A DNA stretch of 64,000 nucleotides from Xenosphaeropsis pyriputrescens. Taxonomy: Eukaryota > Ascomycota > Leotiomycetes > Phacidiales > Phacidiaceae. The stretch covers positions 420,316 through 484,315 of the forward strand of contig JAGKQE010000016.1 in assembly GCA_022609375.1 (NCBI GenBank). The letters run 5' to 3'. Positions 33,282 to 46,696 of this stretch are shown here, in pieces (position 1 is the stretch's first letter; each line of letters opens with the position of its first letter). The notes beneath the pieces are model-generated. The model searched no databases, was not told the origin of the DNA, and worked only from the letters and a program-made list of their open reading frames with translations. The position numbers and the translations under genes are program-made.

Positions 33282-33760
33282 TTGTTCAAGCTATTGAGGT
33301 CTTATAGAGCACTGTTTGGCCTATGGAAGCTGCATGTTGTAGTAGGGATGGTTATTAAGTGTAGCGCAGATAAGGGAGAGGAGCGGCCGACAATAGGTCT
33401 GTTGGACAAGGATTGGGCGGCACTGCACTTGGAATTTATAACAATGGTGCTTTACCCTCTAGATGGGCTTGAGCTTGATCAAAACACACTAGACAAGCTT
33501 GCTAAGTGGACACTAGGAAATCACTGAGGAACACCGCTGTGCTACAGGCCACAATCAAACCCCAATTGGTACTACAGCGAAGTAGTGCGGTATCTTCTTC
33601 ACAAGGGCTCAAATCTAGAGCTCATGATCGATCCTATAGGCTGGGACACTACAGAGCTTGCAAAGCTGTCCAAGAATCAGTGATGTTGGGAGCTATACTA
33701 TGTAGAGAACTGGAAGACTCAGCAAAGAGAGACTGTATAGCATTCTCGGCATTCTCCTGA
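33282..33760 (+). pseudogene. Decayed ankyrin-repeat-like fragment
   Basis: Translated in one frame and reading past a TGA at 33525-33527, the segment gives DKDWAALHLEFIT, then KWTLGNH, stop, GTPLCYRPQSN, EVVRYLLHKGSNLEL, and DPIGWDTTELAKLSKNQ before another TGA. The G.TPL..., VVRYLL.KGxxLE and D..GW...ELAKLS patterns resemble successive ankyrin repeats. The first TGA sits where an Arg (CGA) would be natural, consistent with C-to-T change. Surrounding DNA is TpA-rich. No start, intron or full domain remains. Assignment is tentative. Confidence 0.4.
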
Positions 33761-35388
33761 TTTCGGATGCGATATAGATCCTCTTACAGACTCGGGTGGG
33801 CTTTAAGGAACTGTTAATCTGTATAGGTCAAAATAATAGCTTTTATGTCTATACTGCGGCTATATTATTACTAACCTTAAGTTGGAGAGGAGGTTAATAG
33901 CGTACATAGGGTCAGTATACTGTGTAATTACTATGTAATATAATGCGGTAATAGTCGAATGGTAGGAAGAACATGTCAATTTAGGATTGCGAATCACTGC
34001 GCATAATGAAAAATACCAGTATAGGTTTTAGGGAATAGAGATGACTGCCAACTGAGCTGTTCTTGCCGTGCCTCACTTTCATGTTGTAGTCTTAGAAACT
34101 AGATCTTGGGTTTTCAAACTTTATTCTTGCTACAGTCCTACTACCTCAAACACTTACAGCTACTTTCCTGCATCTTGTTACTAGACCTAGGACTTACAAT
34201 CCCAACTACTAGTCCTAGCCTGTATCAAGTGCATACTCCCTATAAGCGTGTAATTCTATGTATCTACACATCCAACAATCGCACATCAGTCCTACTACTT
34301 AAACCACCATCTCAACCTCTATAATGACATAGAGCAAAGACATCAGCTCAGCCGTGAGCACTCTCATCAATGGCTACATATCAACGCCCAAGGTTGCCAC
34401 ACAGAGATCAACAACTACTATCTCTCCCAGCAATACTAGTCTGACCACAGGCTCAGGTAGATATACCATCCCATACAAGCTTCATATCGATCACGATCAC
34501 GATCACGATCATGCACCACCCCTCCACCTCTCCATCCCCATCCCCATCTATCAAGTGACCCCCCCCCCCCCCACCTTCCCACGCTACCCCAAAGCGACTC
34601 CACGCCCGCCATGAAAGAGAAGGCCCCACCGGCTCCCGATTTCCATGGATTCATAGAGGAAAGAGTCTTCATTGCTATGAAGGGATATTCTCGGATGTGA
34701 GGGTTGTTGGTCATGGCGCTGGCCGAATCAAAGGAAGAGGGGGGGGTGAGATGGGGGAGCTTGGATGGATATAGTGAAGTGTAGTGTAATGTGGTGTATT
34801 ATAGTGTCAAGATGACATTTTAAGAATACGACTGGTGTAGTGTAACGAAAATCTCATATGGCGAATGATATTAGTGAGAAGTGAACGGTGGAATGTTGAA
34901 ACACCATCATCATAGCATGCAGATCATTAATGACCAGAAATGATCTGGAGGTATTATATATGTACATACAGACATATATACATGAACAAATAAATAAAAT
35001 AAATATATACGTGGGTAAATCTTTCTCACAGATAAAACGCTAAACCATCAACAGGTCATTTCACCTCACCTCACCCTCAAGGCACCCCCCCAGCAGGGAA
35101 ACCAAAAGATCAAAAGACCACTCACTCACGCACATGAAGTCTTCCACAAAAGAATACCAAAGGAAGGCGAATTCGATTGAGAAGAAAAGAAGTCATAGTT
35201 TCCATTTCATCATCGCACCTAATGCTCCCAAACAAACAGAATAATCCGTATCCGGAGAAGAAGAAACGTGGAAAAGTAAAACGCAAAACGCCCAAAATGA
35301 TCCAGTCACCACTTCCTACTTCACTTCAAAGTCGACACATAGCTAAGACCCCATCTTCAAAAAAATTAACAATACCCCCCTCCCCAAT
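33761..35388. other. Intergenic region with simple repeats
   Basis: TpA-rich DNA up to about 34100, then low-complexity sequence: a CGATCA tandem near 34488-34512 and a C-run at about 34559-34572. The rest to the kinase 3' end shows nothing supportable. Confidence 0.45.
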
Positions 35389-37790
35389 CTACTGGACCAC
35401 GGTCCCCTCCCGAAGTCCACTAGGACCAGGCGCCTTTCCCCTACGACCTAACAGTGTAGCACCATCGAGATTGAGCTCGAAAGCACCCTTGCGATTTCTG
35501 ACCTGCTGCTTTGCAGCGGCAGTAACGGCGGCGGAATGTTGACCGTAACCCTTTGCTTGCGGAGCAGCAGCTTGGCGGGCATTGGCAGCGGCATTGAGAT
35601 TGGTGTTCTTGAGGCTTTGTTCCACCTGGTGAACATCCGAGTCCTTGGCCTTTGGAAGTTTGGCTGGGTTCTCACCACCGGTTTCCTCGTAATCTTCATC
35701 GTAATCGTCTTCATCATCTATAGCATTCAGACCGTTCATGGCTGCGGCACCACGGTATCCTTGCTTGAAGTTCTTGCGTCGCTTGCCCTCCTCTTCTTGT
35801 CTGTGAACGGCATATCCGACATCGAATACCTCACGTAAGTTGACGGCACCTGGGGAACGGAAGTCCATACGTCGAGAACCAGGAGATTCAAGGAGATCGG
35901 GGTTGAATGCGCGCAGCTTCTCTCCATTGCCACCGAGTTGCTTGTTACGTTCGACGGCTGGAGTAGCAAGTGGTGGTGCATCGAAAGCGGAGTACGTTGG
36001 TTCATCGGTTCCTCGGATCCATGGGTGGTTCAAGAATTCACGAATAGTATAGCGCTTCTCTGGGTCAACGGTGAGAAGATGAGAGACAAGATCTTGAGCT
36101 GGCTTGGAGATCTCGTCCCACCATGGAGACAAGAAGGTGTACTGTCCTCGTGCGACCTTCTCGGTGAGAACCTGAATGGACTCATCATAGAATGGTGGGA
36201 AACCACAGAGAAGCGTGTAGAGTACGCAACCCATGGCCCACATGTCGACAGACTTGGAGTATCGCTCATCCTTGACAATCTCAGGAGCAGTGTATCCGAC
36301 GGTTCCACAAGGAGTCATGGTTTGTGTGTCCCAAACGACCTTGGACAGGCCGAAATCAGCAATCTTGATCTGGCCAATTCCACCGGCACCAACGCCCTTG
36401 ACGAATTCTCCCTCGTCGACCTTGTCTTCATCTTCAGCAGCTCTTGGCCTTGGGTTCTTGGTAGGAACAAATGGAATGGGGGAGAACAAAATGTTCTCCG
36501 GCTTAATGTCTCTATGATGACGTCAGAGATATCCCATCCCCACAAGGTTGAAAGTGACAACATACCGGTGAACAACACCCTTCTCTTCATGCAAGTATTC
36601 CAATGCCTCTGCAACTTGCTTGATAACATGTCGCGATAAATCTTCGCTGAAATAAGTAAGGCGAACAATTTGATGGAAAAGCTCTCCTCCTGGAGCAAGC
36701 TCAAGGATGATGAAATAGTATTGCTTCGATTCGGAAAAATCGACCAGCCTCGTAATGTTAGGGTGATCTAACAATCTCATGATTTGTACTTCCTTCAAGA
36801 TATTTGCTCTCTAATGAAGAAAAGGGTACAAGTCAGCTACTGTTTAAAGTGGGGACTTAGACTGTGTGAACCATGGAAGACCAAGGCATTGGGGGTGGAG
36901 GGGAATATTGGATTTGTGGACTGAGCAGTAAGAAAAAGTTTCGCACCTCCACAACTTTTGGTTGCTTCTTGAAGTCCGGATGAAGATGTGCATCGCCCTA
37001 TCGCAAGCACCGTTGTTGGCAAAGATTCATGAGAGAAAATAAAGAAAACGCACGAAGGAAAATATAGCCACTCCAGCTGGTACTGACCTGTGATGAGTTC
37101 ATCTCGAACTTTCTAACAACCTTGATGGCGACCTCGCCAGCAGTGCCCTCTAAATCCCTTGCCTTGTAGACATTACTGAATGCGCCATCACCCATCTTTT
37201 CGATCAATTGCCATCTTTCCAGCCCGGGATATCTTGGTAGTTTTCCCTTGCTCTCGTTCTCTTCAGCGATGATTCGTGCCAGGTCTTCATTGTCGACCTT
37301 CTTCTTACTTGCGCCAACCTTCTGGTTGCCAGCTGCTGCATGGGCAGCAGCATTTCCGGCTTGTGCGCCTCTGTTTCTTCCATCCATGTCTGCTGTAGAG
37401 TATGCGTCACCTCCTGGTGCCTGGTGGGCCTGGTGGGTGGTTACGTTGGGTTGACTGTTTGCGTAGTTGTTATTTGGGTGCGGCGCATAGTCATATTGCT
37501 GCTTTGGCTGTTGGTTTTGTTGATGCGCATGTACTGGGGAGACGTGCGTAGTTGGGTTATCTTGTGGATTCGACGCTCTGGCTTGCTTTCCTGCAGAGAA
37601 AGAATAGTCAACAAGGGCATTCATGCTCACTTTGGAGTTCCTTTGCAAGACAAAAAATGAATGTGATGGAATGATAAGGAAAGGCTGAATGGGTATGTAT
37701 GTGTGTATATGGGGTGTATGTTTTGTGTGAAGAGAGGGAGGTTTGCTCACCGTGACGGATGAAATTCTTGAGTTGCTGTATGGTACTCAT
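35389..37790 (-). CDS. srk1: MAPKAP-type CAMK kinase, Srk1/Rck2 orthologue
   Basis: Five exons: 37790-37751, 37590-37088, 36997-36947 (51-nt mini-exon), 36810-36566 and 36511-35389, giving 653 residues. Kinase motifs in order: glycine loop IEKMGDGAFSNVYKA, catalytic Lys in EVAIKVVRK, LELAPGGELFHQIV, HRDIKPEN, DFGLSKVVWDTQTMTPCGT activation loop, APE, and SVDMWAMGCVLYTLLCGFPP. The mini-exon supplies the GDAHLHPDFKKQPKVVE segment just before NILKEVQIMR. The long KNPRPRA...VDEGEFVKGVGAG insert before the DFG motif is characteristic of S. pombe Srk1 and yeast Rck2, which act downstream of the stress MAPK (Sty1/Hog1). The disordered N-terminus is Gln/Asn/His-rich; the C-terminal tail is acidic then basic. 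Stress-signalling role is inferred from orthology. Confidence 0.93.
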
Positions 37791-39268
37791 GGTTAGGGGG
37801 GTTTTGTGAGAGTGTTGAGGTTGAGTGCGAGTGCGGGAGATAGACAGAGAGAAGCCCAGATGCTGTGCGGGCAGGAATGCGAAGGAAAGGAAAGCACGAA
37901 TGAATTGCAGGCGTGTGAGTGTGTGTATGTAGGTGTATGGGGGGGTGGAGAATTTGATTGAAGTGAATATGAGGATGAGGATGAGTATGAGAATGAGAAC
38001 GAGAGAGTGCAAGGTAAGGTAAGGTAGTAAGTAAGTAGGTAGGTAGCTACCAGCAAAGGTATGGAGAAGGTAGGTAGTATGTGTGTCGTGAAAGAAGAAT
38101 GGATGAGGTAAGTTGTTGGTAGATGAAGGTAGAGAAGGGTAAGGTGGTAAGGTGGTAAGGTGGTAAAGTGGTAAGGTAGGTGGTATGGGTGGATGGGTAA
38201 GCAAGCAGGCAAGGCAAGGTGCTTCTTCTGTCTTGTCTTGGCGCTTGCTCTCTTTCGGGATGCCTTGGTAAGAGGTAGATGTTTGGATGATTGAGCAGAG
38301 TAGAGCAGAATAGTAACAAACAACACAACCTGACAATTCAATCCGCTGTGGGCTCAGAATGAAGATGAAGATGAAGATGAGGATGTCAAGTTTAAGTTGG
38401 CTTTGGTTTGTCTTGTCTTGTCTTGTGCAGTGAGTGATGTTGGTGTTGGTGTTGGGTGAAGGAGTTGCTTGTCTGCTGTCTGTTGTCTATTGTCTGTTGC
38501 TTGGTCTTTCTGGAGATTATGATGCGCTTGGATTTGTCTTGTGCCTGCTTTTGCGAGGTTGCGTATGTGGTGCGTGGTGCGTGGTACGTGGTGTGTGGTG
38601 TGTGGTGTGTGGTGCGTGTGCATGTGTGAGTGCGAGTGTGAGTGAGTGTGAGCGTGAGTGTGAGAGAGCAAAGAAGGGAAGAAAGGCCTGGCCTGGGGTG
38701 GGGTGGGGTGGGGGAGGCTGGGGGGTGAGAGAGCGCGAGGGACAAAATGTGCGCCAGAGAACTTGGAGCTTAGATGGACATGGACATGGACGTGGACGTG
38801 GACGCTCGGTGCAGCGAAGATCGCCCACGGTAGTCGCCAGAGCCTGAGGTACAGAGCCTGAGCCAAATAAGGTGCCGTAAGCGGTGGAATAGAGAGACAC
38901 AGACAGAAGAAGAAGAGGACTGAAAATGAAGATGAAGATGAAGATGGAGTCGAATACGAAGGTGAAGATAAAAACAAATAAATATAAATATAAATATCCT
39001 GTTTATGAGAAACGAGATTTTATATTTCATTTCATCTTGTTTTCTCTATTTCATCTTCTTCTTCTTCTTCTTCTTCTTCTCGACAGACTTTCCTCTGCAC
39101 TTCAATCACCATGATGTTTTCATGATTTCATCTATCTGATATCGCATCTCCTCTCATCTTTCATGTTATTCACCTCTCTCTCTCTCTCTCTCTCCAGAGC
39201 CTCCATCAATACTCTATGCATTTGTACAGCCGATAATGATCAATCACAGCACCAAAAAGACAACGCCT

Positions 39269-39270
<2 letters not shown>

Positions 39271-39306
<36 letters not shown>
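39271..39306 (+). repeat. (GAT)12 microsatellite
   Basis: Twelve uninterrupted GAT triplets in non-coding DNA; the poly-Asp reading frame it creates is not considered real. Confidence 0.95.
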
Positions 39307-39307
<1 letters not shown>

Positions 39308-42111
39308 TTATCACGCCGACTCTGCGTGCAAGCCTACAAGGCTACTTGAGCCTGTTCAGCCAATATGGAGCTGGCATGGGGCTGATTATGGCGTGTAAAT
39401 CTGGCTTAGGTCCCCCTGTCAATGAGGTAGTGCTGGGTAGCTGGCACGCTCGGCCCCTGCTAGGGACTAGGAACAGGCCGGTGCGCGCCAGATTCACCAC
39501 AGAGAGTCGGCCTCAAGCCACTACCAGAAATACAACCATGCACGCAAGAATCTCAAAATGATCCGGAGGCTGACGGCATCGAATCTCATCTACAAAAATC
39601 ATAAAACGGATATGATGATAGATAGGTGAAGGTAGCTCTGACTCGTGAGTCGTAACTATTCATAACTGCCTGATTTCCTTGAACTTGAAAAGGCTCACAC
39701 TCGAATTCAGAGACGGTAGGTGATAGGTAGTATTCTCTGAGTAGCCGAGTGCAGCAGGCCGAAAGGATGGAGGCACCTTGACAGATAGATAGTGATTTGA
39801 TGACGACTGACAGCCAAAGTTATGATCGGGATGATGATGATGATGATGATGATAGCTACCTCACTCAATATCTCATCATGTCCAGACGTCCGAAGAAGTG
39901 ACAGAGCGAGAGAGTAAAGGGAGGATGACGATGTTGAATGCTTGGCAAAACAAGCAGCCGGATCCTCGACCTTGCAATGCATGCTGTACTATGTACTCCA
40001 TACGGAGGCGTCGCTTTCAACTCAAGCCTTCATCCATGACTCAAGCAATCGACCCCAAAGGACTGACGACTTCAATTAAAAATCGTAGATATTGCATACC
40101 ATAGCAAAGGCAACAGCCGGGCCATGTTGTGATTGTGATGAGATGGTGATGGTGATGGTGATTGAATCTCTCCCCTCAAGATGCACACACACACGACTCG
40201 ACGTACAACGTCATACTGCCCTCGCTTAGGCAAGTAGGCGTTGCATGCGCTGGAACGGAGGGCCATAGGCTCTGCATCCAGCCACTACTACGCCAGTCTA
40301 GGGGCACTTTAGAGCACATTTAGGGCGTGTCTGCTTCGATTCACGCTGGCACACACGGGACTGGACCATGCACCAAACAGCGTCATAGTCAAGTCCAAGT
40401 CTAGCAACCAAGATGGACTCGCCCATGAGCTTGCCAATGGAATGGCTGTGGTCATTCCATTCCCATGCCTCCAAGAAACGGAAGAAACTCCCCCAACTCC
40501 AATGCTTTAAAATATAATCATCATTATCATCGTCATCATCATACTCATCCCAATCATCTTTCATTCTCCCGTCTTCCGTACGCACACTCGGGAGGAATTA
40601 GCCTCCGTGTGATAGATCCATTTGACTCAGAGGCACAACTCCTTACTCGGCGTATTGAACTTTTGACTTTCATTGGGCAGAAGTGGAAATGTCTGAGGAC
40701 AGTCATATGTCCTCTTCAAACTTCGTGATTCCTCCAGTCAAGTTTCAATTACTCGTGGATCACCTCAGGGATCAGCAGCGGTAGTCCTGAATCCATGATC
40801 ATCAGAGAGACTATGGCGAAAGAGCCCAAGGGAGAGAGTGAGCTGCAAGTGTGACAAGACTTGCAGTCATGGCTTTCCACCTAGCTCTCCCGCAAATTTC
40901 ATGGAAGCTTTCCTCCTGGGTTTCAAAACCAGACAGGTCTCGAAACCTAGAGGGCTTCGAGGGTGATGATTGTGAATGGGTGAATCGAAGAGCAAGACAC
41001 TTGGTTACTTCAGGCGGAAACGTTGAGAAGTCTTCAGAAACTCTCCATCTTCTTTGGGCCTCTATCTGGTGCTTCCCGTGAACATGCTTACAATAAGTTT
41101 GAAAGACAAACTCGAAGCATATGCTGCCAGGAACACTGGCTGTCTACAGAACAGCCAAGACTTTGACAATTTGCAACAAGGAGCAGGTACAGCAAACTGA
41201 TGAAATCTCCACTCCTAGGCATGCAGAAAGAAAGTGGGTTTCAAATGCCTCTCCACGTCCATGTGAGGAATGAAACGAACAGAGTTCGTATGGATAAATA
41301 GAGTGCAGCATGGCAGCCAGCGCAAGCCAGAGTGAGAAGAAATTGGGAGACGTCAAGCAACAGGCGACCCGTGAAGCGCACAATGACTTCATACGGATAC
41401 GCCCACTGCAGATCATCGTCACCGTCCTCCCCCACACTCCCCAGCTCTCCCGGGGGGCTCAAGGTTGAAGGCTCAAGTCAACGGCTCAGGCTCAAGGTTC
41501 GCGTTTCGCTCATGCTGATACCCATCTTGGCCGCCCCAAGCACGAGCACACTCCCTCCACCACCAAGGTCCAGCAAGGTCCAACACACGCACATCCATGC
41601 AGAAGTAATGAAAAGCACAATGCAGAAAGAATATCAAATCAGATGGCAGGCATGAAATTGACACGGGAGACTGATGTCCAATGAAACTTTGTAGACTGAC
41701 CTCTAGCACGGGCATGATTGCGACTATGGCGAACAGACGCTGCGGATTCCAGCAATCTTCTTGTCTGTCTTGCTCTTGCCGATCGAACGGATATGGTACT
41801 GTAGAATGAGAATAGCAGAGGCCGTTGAGACAGGGTCAAGGACCAAGAGGAGATACTTCGATTCGGTCTCGACGTAGCGAATTGGCGAATTGGGTGAAGT
41901 GGTGAGAGTCTTGGAGTGCAATGTACGGTTCCGTCGGACACGAAATGTATCTGTGCCCACAGCAGCGATGAAAATAAGATATTGGTATTGGTATGAGCCT
42001 TGCGGAGGAGGGCAGGAATCTTGAAGGATTCAAGAGGTGCGTCTGCTTTTCAAGCACGATGCAACTTTTCTTTTGCTATTATTGCGCGATCCGACTCGAT
42101 TCGTTCTTTTC

Positions 42112-42157
42112 TGCTGGCTGGCTGGCTGGCTGGCTGACTGGTTGACTGGCTGACTGG
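42112..42157 (+). repeat. GGCT/GACT tetranucleotide repeat
   Basis: About eleven CTGG/CTGA tetranucleotide units in tandem, within the gene-free block. Confidence 0.85.
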
Positions 42158-45100
42158 GCCTAAACGATGCAGTCTCTAGAGGACCTAAGTTGACCGTAGA
42201 GCAAGAATATGGTCAAGCACAGCACGAGAACAGGACGATATTTAGCCGCAAGATCCGGAGATGCATCAAGACAGAAACATTGGAATATTAAATAGTCGAC
42301 GACGGCAAACATAGCGGCTGGTCTGGAAGCTTTAGTGACCTGTACTTGGTTTTTTTCCTCGCCCTTCTTTTCCTCCTTCTTCTCTTCTTCCGCCTCCAAT
42401 TCGTCTCGATCAGGAACGGCTGTTGCAAAACACCTCTCGTGGCCTGGCGCCGTTCACTGATCTGCTTCTTCCATCATCGTCAGCCTCAACTTCGGCGCTC
42501 GGCTGTGTGATGCTACGTGGAGCTGGCCTGGGTGGGCTCTCATTGAGCAGCCACTTCCATCGCCCTGGCACTCCTTGGGAATGTGGCTTCTGGATTGTGT
42601 ATTGCATGCGCGTACGTATGGAGACATTCAGATCATGAAGTCCTCGCATGTATCTACTCTAATCACGATATCTCTCGGCCTTGGTTGTGGAAGGAGGACC
42701 TGTTCTGCACATGGAAAGATTATGCGTTCTACTACAATATCGCTTCTGCCAGCTCGCAGTTCGTCACGATACTCGGTACTCGAGCATTCGAGGATTTGCT
42801 TTGAGACTTTCGGGTATCCGTTGGGTTGTTGGGTTGCAACTCTGAAGCTTCTGCACCTCGTTCCAAGGCCAAAATCGAAAGATAAAGTCGGTTGTCAGAC
42901 TGGTGATAACGCGCGAGGACCCTTGTAGTCACGTTTTAGATAAGCCTGATCTACAAGTACTTGTACAAGACTCGTGTCAGGGTGTGAACAAAGTGTGTTC
43001 TAATATGGCCATGACGCAGAAAGCAGACCAAACGTGCAAGAGTCTGGAGTATCTCTTGATTAGATTCTTAAGTGTTGGTACCGTCCTCGATCCAAATGTA
43101 GAAAAACGAACCATGAACTGCACGAATTGAGTATCTAGTGATTCTGGAGCTCTGTTTACAGGACAGCACAAGGTAATGCCAGACATCGTATGTTACATAT
43201 GTTACTTTATTAGGTTAGGTATTTACAAACTGTTCCTCTATTACTCCATACCTACGTACTACGTACTACATAGTACAATAATAATAGGTGTACCTGAAGG
43301 TGCATCGTGACACATCCATTGCTACCTACCAAGTTCTTCTTTACTTCTTATTGTCTTGTCTCTATCAATACTGTCATCTAGTTTTATATTCATACTCCGC
43401 ATTAACGTCGTAAGTACCTGAGCATGTAGGTGCACTAACATCAGCACGTCCACGAAGAGATCAAGGCCCACACAAGCATTGATACAAGCTTCAAGGAAAG
43501 ATCCCTTCACTGTGTAACATGCACTTACTATTAAGATGTACCTTGTATGTATTATGTATCCAGACGTCCAGGGTCAACATTGAGATGTCTCTGTGAGGAC
43601 CCTGCATTTTAACATACGTGGTAATCTCGTCTTGCCTCGACTCTGTACAGTACCAGTATGTCGAGTCAAGAAAAAAGTATTAATTCATCTTCGGATTCAA
43701 GATTTATCAGCTTGAAAGCTGACAAATGAACAAAACACACAGATCCTCCATGCACCACACACCTCTATTACGCTCTCCATACCTAGAATAACTACCTGTG
43801 CAGCATCATACTCACAGTCCAAGTATCCAAAGGACTGGTAAGCATGGATAGGGGCGTCAGGCATGTGAACGCAAATAATATCGATAAGTACTCCATCCCT
43901 AGACAAGACTACTCTACGTAGTACACTCTCTGCAACTGCAACTGCAATGCTATGATGTCATATCCAATCTCATCTATCTGAGATGCACCGCATCGTGTTT
44001 CGGGCGCAACCTTGCTGAACAGGAACAGATGCCAGGCATGGGGCCGAAGGACCCTGAGATGATGCAATCCGAGATTGGAGATTCGGTCCAGTGGCCCGGG
44101 TCCGATGGGTAGATAAGGCTTGCCTCGGGACGGGAGTGGGCTGCACGTGCAAGGTCAGGTGACTTGGGAATCAGGGGATGAGAGATGGGGATGCAGCTGT
44201 GCGATGTGAAGTCTATCTTTTGTAGAGTGCGAATTTCGGGGGCTTGGAAGAGGGTCTGGTGGAGATGTGGGTGCTCTCGACTTTTCTGTCTTTGCGATCT
44301 TGATATCCTACTTCAGCACGATGAGTTCAACGTGAATCGAGTAGCACATTGAAAAGGTAGAAGTAAAAGCCAAATAGCATCTTCATCTTTTTCATCATCT
44401 AGATCTACTTGGTTATTTGTATGCTTTTATTCACTTTCAGACTCATGTCAACAGCGATTCTGAGAGAGCAAGCATTTATACTGCCTTTGTCTTGAATAAC
44501 CCTGTTGCTGATAGGTGTTCTTTCCTTTTGAGACCTGTAGCTGGGAAGTGGTATCCAGAAGCTAGTTAAGGTATGTCAAATTTTATGATCAAAGTCCCAG
44601 TTGTACATTTCAAATGGCCTTATAACTTTTTGTTTTTGTGACTTCTACTGCATTAGACAGATCACTTACAATTGATGCGGCTTTGTTTGCACAAACCTAT
44701 TGCTTTATATTCTAACAGTGGGCAGGCATCTCGATTGTAGCACATTCTATGTTCAAGCTCTATCGATTAATCATCAAACAATTGCTAGGACCTTAGATAG
44801 CAGGTTCTACGTTTTATACATTTGCATATATCATGAAGCGAGATGTTATATACTCGCAATGGGTATATAAACACGGTATTCAGGACTAATCGACGATAGA
44901 GAAGGCATGTTGAGAACAGTCTCGAATACCGTACTTGCGTTCGTTGCAAGACAGCTCGCAAATATCAAGAGTACATCTCCAATTCCTAGACTTCCGCACA
45001 TACAGAGGATAAGATGGTGTGTAACGTAACTACTAACGAATCTTTGAAACTTAGTAATCTATGATATTGTTAAGCTGATCGAAAACACAAGAAATGGCCC

Positions 45101-45458
45101 ACACTACACCCAAGTTGCCAAATCAAAGGTTCAAGAATTAAAGCTCCACGCATTTCTAAGCTGTACTGTACATCTACGATATCAGACAACCCCGGCCTTC
45201 TTTGGCCCCTTTGAACCAATTGTCAAGCTATTATCAAAAGATTGTAAGTCTAGAATTTCAGCTGAAAGCACCCCTGCATTATGCTTTATTGAACGTTCTT
45301 CTGGTGTACACTGTACAAATACAAATGAAACTATCACACAGTGTATGCAGATGTAGTATGACCCCTGTATACGCGACATTGACATTGTCTACGTAACAAG
45401 ATACATCATACATAGAGACCCCTTCTACGCACCGCCCCCTCTTTTAAAACCTTTATAT

Positions 45459-46236
45459 CTAGTGGTGGGCACCGGTATCGCCGTGGTATCCGATAAGCTT
45501 CATGCGACCAATCATCTCACCAACAGTGAAGAATCCGAGAACCTCAGCAACGATTACGCCACCAGAGACCAACTGAGCAGTGTTGACGGTTCGAATGGAG
45601 TCGATCATGCTGGATGGGTTGGTTTTCTCAGCAGTCTTGGATGCTTGTGCGAAGATAGAGCTTGGGTTGCGGGCAGCCTTAACGAGGGACTGGTAGTAGG
45701 ATTGGAAGGCAGTGGTTGGTCTACATAATGAATTGTTAGTATAATGAGGTCGCTAGATGTTCAGGATGAGAAGCTTACGGTGGAGCCATCTTCTGTCCCT
45801 GGAAGACGATCTTGGAGAGCTCGAGACCAACTCTGGAGTAGTAGATGACGGATGGAACTTGCTCTGTAACCCAATTGTTAGCCATTGACCCCCAAAATTG
45901 CTGTCGCGCGAAAGTAAAGATGCGCCAGTATCCAAAGCGAGCTCACTACTCACTCTCAACCATAGAGACCACTCTGCCAACTGGCCCACCAATCTTGCTC
46001 AAAGCGCCGGAAACACCCTTGGCAGCATTTGCAATAGCTGGGCCAGCAGAGCTGGAGACTCTAGAGAGACCCTCAGAAGCCTTAGACTGGGCTTCAGATG
46101 CCTTGGAGGAGGCCTTGGAGGCAGTCTCCTTTGCGGCGTCTGCAGCCTTGGTTGTCGTGCTCTGGTTTCGTACGGTAATACGGCTCGACAGCTTCGATGA
46201 TTGCCGCAGGGCGGCGCGTGTTGCCGACATAGACAT
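45459..46236 (-). CDS. atp20: Mitochondrial ATP synthase subunit g
   Basis: Exons 46236-45954, 45863-45779 and 45720-45459 give 209 residues. The N-terminus (ATRAALRQSSKLSSRITVRN) is a basic, Ser/Arg-rich mitochondrial presequence. An Ala/Ser/Lys-rich linker with KASSKASEAQSKASEG follows; then the conserved subunit g core: GRVVSMVEKQVPSVIYYSRV, LELSKIVFQGQKMAPP, FQSYYQSL and a C-terminal transmembrane helix with the GGVIVAEVLGFFTVGEMIG dimerisation-type glycine motif. Subunit g (Atp20) sits in the membrane part of F1Fo and promotes dimer formation and crista shape. The protein is longer than yeast Atp20 (115 residues) because of presequence and linker. Confidence 0.93.
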
Positions 46237-46696
46237 CGTGTTTTGGATAGACCAATTGACTGGAGGGGAAACGGCTCGAGTCGGCTTGATTGGCGTCGAG
46301 GAATGGAAGGAGGTGATGTCGTTGAATAGATTGATGCTCCGGAGAGGTCACCCTTCTACGGATATTTTCGCTAAATCACGTGCACCATTGCGGAAATTCT
46401 AGTATGTAGCGAAAAGCGAGCAACGCTTTAGAACAGAGTTGGACAATTTTACTCTAATATTTCAACAAGCAAAATTGAAATACATGACCCCTTGGTTCAA
46501 CGTTATGTCTGTTTTGTTTTGTTTTTTGTTTTTATTACTTTTTCGGTCACTCCTGAAGCAAACAATAGTGCTCACAAAACGCTTGAATATAGTAATGGTG
46601 GCAAAAACGCATTTTACAGTCGTGTAGCGGCCATTTGCTTTACAACCCTCTGGCAAGAGCTTGTGGGCAATCAACATAGCCCATTACAACAACCTC
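46237..46696. other. Intergenic stretch, no gene seen
   Basis: Promoter of ATP20 and 3' flank of the nuclease-like gene; a T-rich stretch at about 46511-46545. Nothing else. Confidence 0.4.

Larger units (their letters stand above)
37791..45458. other. 7.6-kb gene-free block rich in microsatellites
   Basis: No frame here shows a domain, signal peptide or convincing splice structure on either strand. Simple repeats seen: GGTAAGGT-type at about 38137-38180, TGCGTGG/TGTGTGG at about 38567-38620, (TTC)n at 39053-39080, (TC)n at 39173-39194, (GAT)12 at about 39271-39306, (GAT)n at 39831-39853, a GGTGAT run near 40145-40162, and GGCT/GACT at about 42112-42157. From about 43190 the DNA is AT-richer. 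Part will be promoter and leader of the kinase gene; non-coding RNAs cannot be excluded. Confidence 0.55.

Noticed and set aside
39163..39561. 132-codon plus-strand frame with a run of aspartates
   Set aside because: The Asp run is just the (GAT)12 microsatellite; the rest shows no domain, and no splice support is seen.
42160..42399. 79-codon minus-strand frame with Lys/Glu start and a hydrophobic end
   Set aside because: Low-complexity start from a repeat-like stretch, no conserved feature, and no neighbouring exon that extends it.
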